Positions 51,407 to 59,501 of a DNA stretch of 64,000 nucleotides are shown one piece after another (position 1 is the stretch's first letter; every line of letters starts with the position of its first letter). The notes beneath the pieces were generated by a model. It did no database searches, had not been told where the DNA came from, and saw nothing but the letters and a program-made list of their open reading frames with translations. Position numbers and translations under genes: made by a program. The stretch is from Paenibacillus sp. V4I3 (lineage in GTDB: Bacteria; Bacillota; Bacilli; Paenibacillales; NBRC-103111). The stretch is from assembly GCF_030817215.1 (NCBI RefSeq), contig NZ_JAUSZA010000001.1, positions 5,306,501-5,370,500 of the forward strand, written 5' to 3'.

Positions 51407-51420
51407 CGAACATACATTCG
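51407..51420 (-). promoter_or_regulatory. LexA/DinR SOS box before recA
   Basis: Minus strand CGAATGTATGTTCG, one mismatch from the Bacillus type CGAACN4GTTCG, ten bases before the recA -35 box. Confidence 0.8.
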
Positions 51421-51438
51421 ACTTTTTAGCGAACAAAC

Positions 51439-51474
51439 AAAAAACCGCAACAAAGTTATCGCTTTGCTACGGTT
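51439..51474 (-). terminator. Terminator between cinA and recA
   Basis: On the minus strand AACCGTAGCAAAG pairs with CTTTGTTGCGGTT around CGATAA, followed by a T-run. Confidence 0.85.
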
Positions 51475-51509
51475 CTTCCGTTAACACTTAGTCTCATTAT
51501 ATGCCAACT

Positions 51510-52760
51510 CTAGCTATCTTTCAACTGTTTCCATAAATGATAGAGTGCGCTTTTGGCTGCTCTATGCTTGATGGACTCCCGATTACCAGATAGCAGCAGA
51601 GTAATAACCCTTGTTGCTACGTCTTTTTGAGCAAAACCTATATAAACAAGTCCAACTGGCTTGCCTTCAGACGGACTTGGACCGGCTACACCCGTGACTG
51701 ATAGACCAAAGTCACTTCCGGTCACAGTAATCAATTGCTCCGCTAAAAGGGCCGCTGTCTCGCTGCTAACAGCACCAGGTGCACCCTCCCCTTCCAAAAC
51801 TTCTATTGGAACACCGAGGAGCTTATGCTTTAAGGCATTAGAATAACAAATAACTCCTCCAAGAAATGATTGGGAACTCCCTGGCACCGCAGTAATCAAA
51901 TCACTGAGCAAGCCGCCCGTGCAGCTTTCAGCTACAGCAAGTGTCTGATTCTTCTCGCCAAGCAATTGCAGCACAATCGTTTCGATGGTAACATCTTGGT
52001 CGGCATAGAGATGCTCTCCTAATCGCGTTCTAATCTCTAGTTCGGTCGCTTGAAGATTCCGTTCACCTTCTGAAGCTGTCTGTGCACGTGTTGTTAAGCG
52101 AATCGTCACTTCGCTTTCTTTGGCATATGGAGCGATCGTCGGGTCCGTTTGAGCTTGGATTAGATCAATTAATTGATGTTCCAAGTTAGATTCACCGATG
52201 CCGGCAAATTTAAGCATTTTGGAATAAAGCGGAATCTCACCCGTCATCCTTGCGCGCAGCCAAGGAGCCGCATACTTGGTGAACATCGGCTTCATTTCTT
52301 TGGGCGGACCTGGCAGAAGAATGAAATGTGTCCCTTCGTATGTAAATGCAACACCAACAGCAAGCCCTGTTTCGTTATGTAAAGGATCACTTCCCTCAAT
52401 CATCATCGCTTGTCGTCTGTTACTTTCCACCATATGAATTCCGCGCGACTGGAACATATCCGTAATTGTTTTCATAGAGGGCTCATGCATAATCAATTCA
52501 CGGCCTACAAACGCAGCAAGCACATCTTTCGTCAAATCATCCTGCGTAGGTCCAAGACCTCCTGTACAAATAACGACATCAGCCCTTGAAGCGGCTAATT
52601 TGAAGCTTTCTAACAATCTCTGTTCATTATCGCCAACGACCGTTTGGAAATACATGTCAACGCCAAGAGCAGCACATTCTCTGGAGAGAAATTGAGCATT
52701 TGTATTTACAATTTGGCCGAGTAAAAGTTCCGTTCCAACAGCGATAATTTCTGCTTTCAT
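51510..52760 (-). CDS. cinA: CinA competence/damage-inducible protein
   Basis: A 416-residue protein with an N-terminal MoCF-like domain (AEIIAVGTELLLGQIVNTNAQ split) and C-terminal CinA deamidase domain (AVAESCTGGLLSDLI, VTGVAGPSPSEGKPVG). CinA hydrolyses NMN/ADP-ribose and, in Bacillota, aids competence. ATG 52760 follows AAGGAGG. Its leader contains an unusual three-copy hairpin repeat. Confidence 0.95.
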   Translation of the reverse strand: MKAEIIAVGTELLLGQIVNTNAQFLSRECAALGVDMYFQTVVGDNEQRLLESFKLAASRADVVICTGGLGPTQDDLTKDVLAAFVGRELIMHEPSMKTITDMFQSRGIHMVESNRRQAMMIEGSDPLHNETGLAVGVAFTYEGTHFILLPGPPKEMKPMFTKYAAPWLRARMTGEIPLYSKMLKFAGIGESNLEHQLIDLIQAQTDPTIAPYAKESEVTIRLTTRAQTASEGERNLQATELEIRTRLGEHLYADQDVTIETIVLQLLGEKNQTLAVAESCTGGLLSDLITAVPGSSQSFLGGVICYSNALKHKLLGVPIEVLEGEGAPGAVSSETAALLAEQLITVTGSDFGLSVTGVAGPSPSEGKPVGLVYIGFAQKDVATRVITLLLSGNRESIKHRAAKSALYHLWKQLKDS

Positions 52761-52832
52761 TCCGAATTACCTCCTTAAAATGAGAAAACCTCTATCGAGG
52801 TCATTCAAAAATGAGCGACCTCCTATAGGGAT

Positions 52833-52938
52833 CTTTGGTCTCCAACCAAAGATCCCTGATGCGGAGAGACTTTGGTCTACGACCAAAGAGCCCTGATGCG
52901 GAGAGACTTTGGTCTACGACCAAAGACCCCTATCCGCC
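52833..52938 (-). repeat. Three tandem 37-base palindromic repeats in cinA leader
   Basis: Units start at 52833, 52870 and 52907 (last incomplete). Each holds CTTTGGTC and GACCAAAG around TAC or similar, then a GCCCTGATGCGGAGAGA spacer. The first unit is in a longer hairpin GGGATCTTTGGT/ACCAAAGATCCC. Confidence 0.8.
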
Positions 52939-52954
52939 AATTCTTATGTGGTAG

Positions 52955-52982
52955 AAAAAACACAATAGGTTGTCCTATTGTG
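52955..52982 (-). terminator. Terminator that includes pgsA stop
   Basis: On the minus strand CACAATAGG and CCTATTGTG around ACAA, then TTTTTT; the stop TAG is in the first arm. Confidence 0.85.
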
Positions 52983-53562
52983 CCTTTTCTGAAAAATCTA
53001 TGACATGCTTATTCTTTACAAAGTACTCTACACCAGAATACACGGTAATAATTGCTGCTGCCCAACTAGCTATAACATCAAAAGGGAAGTGCATAAACGT
53101 AAAAGGAAAATTATTAATAAGTAGTGCAATGATGGCTGTAATCTGAGCTGCCGTCTTCGCTTTTCCCCATTTGCTAGCCGCCATCACGGTGCCTTCCAAT
53201 AGAGCAATTTGGCGAAGTCCTGTAACAGCCCATTCCCTACTGATAATGACGATGACAATCCAAGCATCTACTTTATCCATTTCCACTAATGACACGAGCA
53301 CAGCCGTAACAAGCAGCTTATCCGCTAAAGGATCAAGCAGCTTGCCCAAATTAGTTACAAGATTACGTTTTCTGGCAATGTAACCATCTAAACTGTCTGT
53401 ACTCGCTGCAATAATGAAAATTAAAGCAGCAATAATTTGATTATACGTTATGCTAAATTCCTCTATCCGTATATGAGGGAATTTCACCTTAATCAACAGA
53501 AAAAACATGATGATAGGTACTAATAAAATCCTCGCCACGGTGATGCGGTTGGCCAGGTTCAT
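52975..53562 (-). CDS. pgsA: CDP-diacylglycerol-glycerol-3-phosphate 3-phosphatidyltransferase
   Basis: A 195-residue membrane enzyme of phosphatidylglycerol synthesis. The CDP-alcohol phosphotransferase motif is complete in STDSLDGYIARKRN and GKLLDPLADKLL. Several hydrophobic segments surround it. It overlaps rimO by four bases (ATGA) and is preceded by GGGGAGG. Its stop codon sits inside its own terminator, so readthrough would be needed for cinA co-transcription. Confidence 0.95.
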   Translation of the reverse strand: MNLANRITVARILLVPIIMFFLLIKVKFPHIRIEEFSITYNQIIAALIFIIAASTDSLDGYIARKRNLVTNLGKLLDPLADKLLVTAVLVSLVEMDKVDAWIVIVIISREWAVTGLRQIALLEGTVMAASKWGKAKTAAQITAIIALLINNFPFTFMHFPFDVIASWAAAIITVYSGVEYFVKNKHVIDFSEKAQ

Positions 53563-54887
53563 GCAATTACCTCCCCGGATAAGTCAAACTCATAAGAGTG
53601 GGTAATACGAACTTTAGCTAGTTCACCAATGTTAAGCTTCGCATTCGATACGAATACTTCTCCATCAATCTCAGGAGCATCAAATTGGGAACGTCCAATA
53701 TATACATCACTTCTGCCATCGTATCTTTCGATAAGTACGTCAATTTCCTGCCCGATGCGGCGTCCGCCACGCAGATTCGAGATTTCACGTTGAATTTCCA
53801 TAATCGCGTTCGCGCGGTACTCTTTTACATCATCAGGAACTTGGTCCGACAAACGTGCTGCTGGCGTATCATCTTCCTTGGAATAGGCAAAAACACCGAG
53901 ACGGTCAAACTGGATGTCGCGAACAAATTGTTTCAAGTTTTCAAAATCTTGTTCGGTTTCGCCTGGGAAACCTACAATGAGTGATGTGCGTAGGGCTACA
54001 TCCGGAATCGCTTCACGAATTTTACGAACCAGTTCACGCGTATCCTTCTGGCGGCCAGGTCTACGCATCCGTTTGAGGATAGAATCTTCGCTGTGCTGAA
54101 GTGGCATATCGATATACTTACATACCTTCGGATTAGATGCCATGACAGCAATCAATTCATCGCTAAAGAATCCAGGATAAGCATAGTGAAGTCGCACCCA
54201 CTCGATACCTTCCACTTCACTAACTTTATTTAGTAAAGTAGGTAGCATGAAACCATCGTATAGATCCGTTCCATAATTCGTGGAATCCTGCGCGATTAAA
54301 CTAATCTCTTTAACGCCTTGTGCAGCAAGATTAGCTACTTCAGCAACAATGGACTCCATACTTCTGCTTTTGAAATTGCCTCGCATAATTGGAATACTAC
54401 AGAATGTACATGCATTATCGCAGCCTTCTGCAATTTTCACATAGGCTGTATATCGAGGAGTAGTCATAAGCCTTGGCAGGTCCGCATCATAATTAAACAC
54501 CGGATTCCCAACAAGAACCGGTTTCTTTCCGCGAAGTGCTTCATCTACGATATGGTTGATTTTATCGAAATCTCCGGTACCCACGATGCCATCAATCTCA
54601 GGCATTTCTTCCATCAACTGCTTTTTGTAGCGTTGAGTCAAACACCCTGATACGATAAGCGCTTTGAGATTCGCTGTTTGCTTTAGTTCTGCCATATCCA
54701 AAATTGTATTAACGGATTCTTCTTTTGCTGCATCAATGAACCCGCAAGTGTTCACGATAATGACAGTGGCATCTTCCTTGTTCTCAACAAGCTGAAAACC
54801 ACGGCCATGAATTAATCCTGACATAATCTCGGAATCGACCAAATTCTTTTCGCAACCGAGAGTAACTACTTTAACCTTTTCTGTCAT
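53559..54887 (-). CDS. rimO: Ribosomal protein S12 methylthiotransferase RimO
   Basis: A 442-residue radical SAM enzyme. UPF0004 part: TLGCEKNLVDSE, VNTCGFIDAAKEES, VSGCLTQRYKK; radical SAM CX3CX2C in GCDNACTFCSIPIMRG; TRAM at the end. GEKNLVD and CSIPIMRG distinguish RimO from MiaB. ATG 54887 is used; TTGGAGG precedes it at about 12 bases. Confidence 0.94.
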   Translation of the reverse strand: MTEKVKVVTLGCEKNLVDSEIMSGLIHGRGFQLVENKEDATVIIVNTCGFIDAAKEESVNTILDMAELKQTANLKALIVSGCLTQRYKKQLMEEMPEIDGIVGTGDFDKINHIVDEALRGKKPVLVGNPVFNYDADLPRLMTTPRYTAYVKIAEGCDNACTFCSIPIMRGNFKSRSMESIVAEVANLAAQGVKEISLIAQDSTNYGTDLYDGFMLPTLLNKVSEVEGIEWVRLHYAYPGFFSDELIAVMASNPKVCKYIDMPLQHSEDSILKRMRRPGRQKDTRELVRKIREAIPDVALRTSLIVGFPGETEQDFENLKQFVRDIQFDRLGVFAYSKEDDTPAARLSDQVPDDVKEYRANAIMEIQREISNLRGGRRIGQEIDVLIERYDGRSDVYIGRSQFDAPEIDGEVFVSNAKLNIGELAKVRITHSYEFDLSGEVIA

Positions 54888-54963
54888 GAAAGAAACAACC
54901 TCCAATAGTCCTAAAAAACACTCCCTACCAGTATAATACAAGCCCTATAGGGTGTCAAAATGT

Positions 54964-54986
54964 AAAAACCCCCTACATGTAGGGGG
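54964..54986 (-). terminator. Terminator after yajQ-type gene
   Basis: CCCCCTACATGTAGGGGG palindrome with five T on the minus strand. Confidence 0.88.
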
Positions 54987-55015
54987 TGACTTTCCAAAGA
55001 ACATCGTATGTATGC

Positions 55016-55507
55016 TTATTTCAAGTTTACAAATTGTAAATCAAGAGGAATTTCCGCCTTACGCAGCAACGCAATAACGGCTTGTAAGTCATCACGACTC
55101 TTCCCGGTTACCCGGATTTGATCCCCTTGGATTTGCGTCTTAACTTTAAGCTTAGAGTCACGAATTAGAATGTTAATTTTTTTCGAGTTCTCCTGATCGA
55201 CACCTTGTTTCATGCTAATTTTCTGCCTTACGGTAGAACCAGCCGCTGGTTCTACTTTACTGTACTCGAGATTCTTAATCGAGATACCGCGCTTCGTCAT
55301 TTTGGCATGCATAATATCAAGGACATTCTGAAGCTTAAACTCATCATCGGAAGTGACAACAAGCTGGTCCTTATCCAATTTAATGCTGCTTTTACTACCT
55401 TTAAAGTCAAAGCGGGTAAGGATCTCTTTTTCCGCCTGCTGTATGGCGTTGTTTAGTTCCTGCATATCCACCTTGGATACGATATCAAATGAACATTCTG
55501 AACTCAT
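55016..55507 (-). CDS. YajQ family nucleotide-binding protein
   Basis: A 163-residue protein of the usual YajQ length, with SECSFDIVSKVDMQELNNAI and ILTRFDFKGSKSSI. YajQ homologues bind nucleotides; c-di-GMP binding has been reported for some, not all. ATG 55507 gives the family length; TTG 55516 is an alternative with closer ribosome site. Lies between rodZ and rimO, on a separate transcript. Confidence 0.92.
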   Translation of the reverse strand: MSSECSFDIVSKVDMQELNNAIQQAEKEILTRFDFKGSKSSIKLDKDQLVVTSDDEFKLQNVLDIMHAKMTKRGISIKNLEYSKVEPAAGSTVRQKISMKQGVDQENSKKINILIRDSKLKVKTQIQGDQIRVTGKSRDDLQAVIALLRKAEIPLDLQFVNLK

Positions 55508-55562
55508 CTTAGACAAAACATCCTTTCCATCAAATTACAATAGCATTATAGCAAGAAGCCGT

Positions 55563-55600
55563 AAAAAAAGAAACATCCCAAGCCCTCTCGGCCTAGGATA
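55563..55600 (-). terminator. Terminator after rodZ
   Basis: On the minus strand ATCCTAGGCC pairs with GGGCTTGGGAT around GAGA, followed closely by seven T. Confidence 0.75.
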
Positions 55601-55649
55601 TCTCTTGGTATTATTCATTACCCGGGAAAGCGCAGGAAACGTCAAAATG

Positions 55650-56531
55650 CTAGTTTTTCTGCAAATTGAGCTGTACTCTCTTGGGGTTTGGTGTATCCCC
55701 GACAGGAACGATCGTACCATTCACATTAAGCTCCAAAGCACTAGCTGCACCTACATTTAAATACGCAGAACCAGTTAAATCAAAAGAGTCCGTGTCACCG
55801 GCTTTGTAAAGTTTCTGTCTAAGCATTTCTTTACCGCCTGCCTCTGTAAGAGAGTCCACACGAATCCAACACGAGCCTGTTATTTTCATCTGAATATTCA
55901 GATTGGAAGTACCGGTTATCGTATAATTATCTACACCTTTCTCGCTACTGCTAAACTTAACTTGAACAGATGGCGTTGGTGTCGGTACCGGCGTTGGAGT
56001 AGGAGTTGAAAGAGGCGCCACTTTACCGTCACCGGACGCATTCATTGTCGTACTTGGAGCAGTGCCAGTCGCTGGATTCGTAGAATCCGTGATTCTCGGA
56101 GATTGCGTTTGAGAAGGATTTTCATCCGCTGGCGTTCCCTTATAATTCTTATATGTATAGTAGTATACGATACCGAATATAAGGAGAATGAAACAGACAA
56201 ACATCGTACCTGAAGCCCAGCGGCTCAATTTCTCGGTATTACGCACACTAGTTCTATTATTACGAATCGTTTCTACAACTGGTTTCTCTACAGCTGGGGA
56301 GGGATTCGTCGTTTGGTACATGCCCAGAACTTCAGCAGGATCAAGTCCCACCGCTTCTGCGTAGCTCTTAATAAAGGCACGTACATAGAAGCTGCCAGGC
56401 AAAACCTTGTAGTTTCCTTCTTCAATCGCTTCCAAGTAGCGTTTACGAATTTTCGTAACTTCTTGAAGATCATCAAGCGAGATCTTTTTTTCCTGTCGTG
56501 TTTTGCGTAAAATGTGTCCTAGATCAGACAT
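55650..56531 (-). CDS. rodZ: RodZ cell-shape protein
   Basis: A 293-residue protein with an N-terminal HTH_25 domain (about 1-75: MSDLGHILRKTRQEKKISL), one transmembrane segment (about 108-128), a Thr/Pro-rich linker (STPTPTPVPTPTPS), and a C-terminal DUF4115 domain. Anchors MreB to the membrane. Neighbours match Bacillus subtilis ymfM order. GGGGAGGTG precedes ATG 56531. Confidence 0.93.
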   Translation of the reverse strand: MSDLGHILRKTRQEKKISLDDLQEVTKIRKRYLEAIEEGNYKVLPGSFYVRAFIKSYAEAVGLDPAEVLGMYQTTNPSPAVEKPVVETIRNNRTSVRNTEKLSRWASGTMFVCFILLIFGIVYYYTYKNYKGTPADENPSQTQSPRITDSTNPATGTAPSTTMNASGDGKVAPLSTPTPTPVPTPTPSVQVKFSSSEKGVDNYTITGTSNLNIQMKITGSCWIRVDSLTEAGGKEMLRQKLYKAGDTDSFDLTGSAYLNVGAASALELNVNGTIVPVGDTPNPKRVQLNLQKN

Positions 56532-56579
56532 ATGGTCACCTCCCCGCGGGATCTTCTTTATTTAATGACGATACAGACA

Positions 56580-57344
56580 TCAAAAAGGTTCGGACGTATA
56601 CGTAAATGAATCATAATTGATTTCTTCATCTGGGCTATTTCGCAACTCAATAATATAATCGAAGTGATTATAAGTGTATTCCGACTCCCGAATAAATATA
56701 TCCGGATGCTCGATAACCTTGGTAGAAGGCATACCCATAATGTCCTGTAAAAGGCTGTAATGCTTCTCATTTGAACGTATAGTGGAAACGATACCATCAA
56801 TAATATATACATTATTTGGAGTCATTTCATCTTCCGACAGTTGACTGCGTACGGTTTGTCTGAGTAACGTAGAGGAAACGAAAGTCCAACGTTTGTTTGC
56901 GCATACACTTCCTGCAATAATCGACTCCGTTTTACCAACTCGCGGCATTCCCCGAAGGCCTACAACTTGGTTCCCTTCTCGCTTGAAAATCTCACCAAGG
57001 AAGTCAACTAATAGCCCCAATTCATCACGAGTAAAACGGAATGTTTTGCGATCATCCGAATCACGCTCAATATACCGACCATGACGGACAGCCAAAATAT
57101 CAACAAGCTTTGGGGGTCTAAGAGCAGTAATAGTAATATTATCTACTTTTCTTAACATTTTACCCATTAAGTCAATTTTTTCTTCATCATTGGTTTGTAG
57201 AAGCATACCGCGTGTACGATCTTCTACCCCATTAATAGTCACAATATTAATATCCAGCATCCCCATCAAGGAAGCAATATCCCCTAATAAGCCGGGACGA
57301 TTTTTGTGAATTTTGTACTCCATATACCATTCTTTAACGTCCAA
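56580..57344 (-). CDS. ymfK: YmfK, DUF3388 protein
   Basis: A 254-residue protein with ACT-like N-terminal part (HKNRPGLLGDIASLMGML, IVTINGVEDRTRGMLL) and a P-loop-like stretch RGMPRVGKTESII. The function is not known. TTG 57344 follows GAGGTGG at five bases. Positioned between rodZ and the lipoprotein, as in Bacillus subtilis. Confidence 0.87.
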   Translation of the reverse strand: MDVKEWYMEYKIHKNRPGLLGDIASLMGMLDINIVTINGVEDRTRGMLLQTNDEEKIDLMGKMLRKVDNITITALRPPKLVDILAVRHGRYIERDSDDRKTFRFTRDELGLLVDFLGEIFKREGNQVVGLRGMPRVGKTESIIAGSVCANKRWTFVSSTLLRQTVRSQLSEDEMTPNNVYIIDGIVSTIRSNEKHYSLLQDIMGMPSTKVIEHPDIFIRESEYTYNHFDYIIELRNSPDEEINYDSFTYTSEPF

Positions 57345-57451
57345 TCTTTCCACCTCATCGCAATATCTGTAACGAACAAGTCGATACCTATTGAAGTAAT
57401 TTCTACAATTTCCGTCAATGTCCTTCTTTTATCGCGCAAAAATCCACAAAT

Positions 57452-58303
57452 TTATTTCATTTTTAGTTCTTTAAGCTCTTGTTCGTTGTAAATCGTACCA
57501 CCCTTTTTCCATGAACTGGTTTTCATCATAGCGAGACGATTTTCCAAAATTTGGGCCCAGTTAAGTTCAGCCGATATAGCTCCTGAGATATCCACAACCG
57601 ATACTCCAATAGACTTAGCTTTCTGTACTTGTGCCTCATCAACTGGTGTATAGAAAATAATCGTGTTGGAGTGATGCTGTCTTGTTTGGAATGATAGCTG
57701 CTGAAACCACTGTTCATTATTATCGAGCAAAACAATATGATCCGCTTCCTCCGAAGGTGCCCAAGCAGAAGGAATGGGACGATCACTTCGAGTCACCCAC
57801 TCCACGACAACGTTTTGTGCTAACAGGTCTTGGATCCATTTATTTTTCAAGGTCTCAATCTGAAGTGAATCAATTTGTAAGAACGAAGCTTGCTCATTTA
57901 CCTGACTAGTGATTCCTTTGGCATCAAGCTGACTTTGTAATAAGGTCCATTTACCCATCGAAAGTCCTTGCCCAATCACCCCATTAGCAGAAGGAAACAG
58001 TTCATTACCAATGACATATATGTAATCATATTTACTTGCTTTCAACTTTGCTATTACGCTTTCATCCAGTTGATTCAAATCCTTGATCCAATCAAAGGTT
58101 ATAAAATTCGTATCTCTCCACTGCTGAAGCGCATTTCCTACCGACTGCTTAGAAGACGCAGATATACTAGCTCCTGTCAGCATTAGCACAGATAATTTAT
58201 TATCCAACAATTCCTGCTTAATGACTGGAATTCCACGATTTCCACACCCTGCTAAGATAAAAGATAAGAGCAATAAAGTAAGCATAAAACGTTTGATTGC
58301 CAT
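57452..58303 (-). CDS. Lipoprotein, unknown (BMP/Med-like fold possible)
   Basis: A 283-residue lipoprotein with signal peptide and lipobox ILAGC. The body is alternating beta/alpha (LSVLMLTGASISAS, YDYIYVIGNELFPSANGVIG), compatible with a periplasmic-binding-protein-like fold. ATG 58303 follows AAAGGAA. Alone on its transcript between ymfK and ymfJ. Function unknown. Confidence 0.72.
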   Translation of the reverse strand: MAIKRFMLTLLLLSFILAGCGNRGIPVIKQELLDNKLSVLMLTGASISASSKQSVGNALQQWRDTNFITFDWIKDLNQLDESVIAKLKASKYDYIYVIGNELFPSANGVIGQGLSMGKWTLLQSQLDAKGITSQVNEQASFLQIDSLQIETLKNKWIQDLLAQNVVVEWVTRSDRPIPSAWAPSEEADHIVLLDNNEQWFQQLSFQTRQHHSNTIIFYTPVDEAQVQKAKSIGVSVVDISGAISAELNWAQILENRLAMMKTSSWKKGGTIYNEQELKELKMK

Positions 58304-58340
58304 GAAGTTACAATTCCTTTCTTCCTTATAAAGCGTGCAA

Positions 58341-58363
58341 AAGCCTCCGAAAGAGGAGGCTTT
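58341..58363 (-). terminator. Terminator after ymfJ
   Basis: AAAGCCTCC and GGAGGCTTT around GAAAGA, followed by T on the minus strand. Confidence 0.85.
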
Positions 58364-58396
58364 CACATAGTACCCTATTGAATTGTAAAACGGTTA

Positions 58397-58648
58397 TTAA
58401 CCTTTGTCTACTAATTTTACCATGAGGCGGGCAATTGTAAGCTTTTCTTGCTCATCCCCTGCATCCCACAGCTCTTTGAGCACTCGCTCTTGTTCATTTT
58501 CGGGATCCACTTTATTTGACAGAAATTCACCGATTTGAAAAGCGAGCTTAGAAATGGTTTCCTCACTCATCCCCGCATGTCCAGCCTGACTCACACGTTC
58601 AGCCAAAAACTCTTTCCACTTATCAAATACTTTAAGTACAGTAGCCAT
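58397..58648 (-). CDS. ymfJ: YmfJ, DUF3243 protein
   Basis: An 83-residue helical protein with the family start VLKVFDKWKEFLAERV and the end RLMVKLVDKG. Function unknown; conserved beside ymfI in Bacillus. AGGAGG lies before ATG 58648. Confidence 0.88.
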   Translation of the reverse strand: MATVLKVFDKWKEFLAERVSQAGHAGMSEETISKLAFQIGEFLSNKVDPENEQERVLKELWDAGDEQEKLTIARLMVKLVDKG

Positions 58649-58744
58649 TGTAAGAAGCCTCCTTTGAGTTATGAGAAATGGTCATTACATACGTAATATT
58701 CGCTTCCCTGCTTAAAATTATGCGCGAGGCTTCCTACACTGTAC

Positions 58745-59501
58745 TCAGGTTAACCAACCACCATTTGGACTTATGATTTGACCCGTAATATAACCGGATT
58801 CAGGCAGTGCTAGAAAGTATACAAGTGAAGCAACTTCAACAGGCAAAGCAAAACGGCCTGCCGGAATTTCGTTGGCGATCGCTTCCCGCTCCTCAGGCTG
58901 AAATCCTGCCATCATTTCGGTATGTACCGCACCGGGCGCTACGGCATTCACAGTCACACCAGAAGGAGCCGAGCTCCTTCGCTAACGCCTTCGTAAAGGC
59001 GTTCAACCCACCTTTGGCTGTTGAGTATACAACCTCACAGGAGGCACCTGAGATGCCCCATATGGAGGATACATTAATAATGCGGCCGTACTTTTGTTTG
59101 ACCATTGCCGTCATGAAAGTTTGTGTACAAAGAAAGGCTCCTTTAAGATTTACATTCATCACCAGGTCCCAATCTTCTTCGCTTACATCAGAAAGCATAC
59201 CAAAGTGAGAAATCCCCGCATTGTTCACGATAATATCAGGGACCATGTCTCTTTGTTCCAGCTTCTCCTGCATCTTGTTGATTTGCTCACGAGATTTTAC
59301 ATCCGCGGATACGGTTAACACCTTGGCGCCATGCTTCATGCAGGATCTGGCCACTTCATTAGCAGCTTCATGCGACTCACGGTAATGAATAACAACATTC
59401 ATGCCTACCGCGGCAAAACGCTCAGCAATGGCTGCACCAATTCCCCGGCTAGCTCCTGTTATAAGAACTGTTTGTTCACTGAATGGCTTAGGGAACGTCA
59501 C
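58745..59501 (-). pseudogene. ymfI: YmfI SDR reductase with frameshift
   Basis: An SDR protein in two frames: residues from MTFPKPFSEQ through KALAKELG in one frame (59501 to about 58968), then SGVTVNAVAPGAVHTEM to GGWLT in the next (to 58745). All SDR motifs are present: TGASRGIGAAIA, NNAGISHF, and YSTAK for the catalytic Tyr/Lys. In Bacillus subtilis YmfI reduces 5-aminopentanone-EF-P. One extra base near 58967 breaks it; the site is inside a perfect hairpin. It overlaps ymfH by four bases. Could be a sequencing error or a true loss. Confidence 0.85.
58962..58980 (-). repeat. Perfect 8-base-arm hairpin at the ymfI frameshift
   Basis: GAAGGAGC, CGA, GCTCCTTC. Removing the extra base (near 58967) breaks one pair and restores the frame. 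Confidence 0.75.

Noticed and set aside
52833..52938. Tandem repeat that could suggest a CRISPR array
   Set aside because: The spacers are part of the repeated unit and identical, the unit is palindromic throughout, and no cas gene is present.
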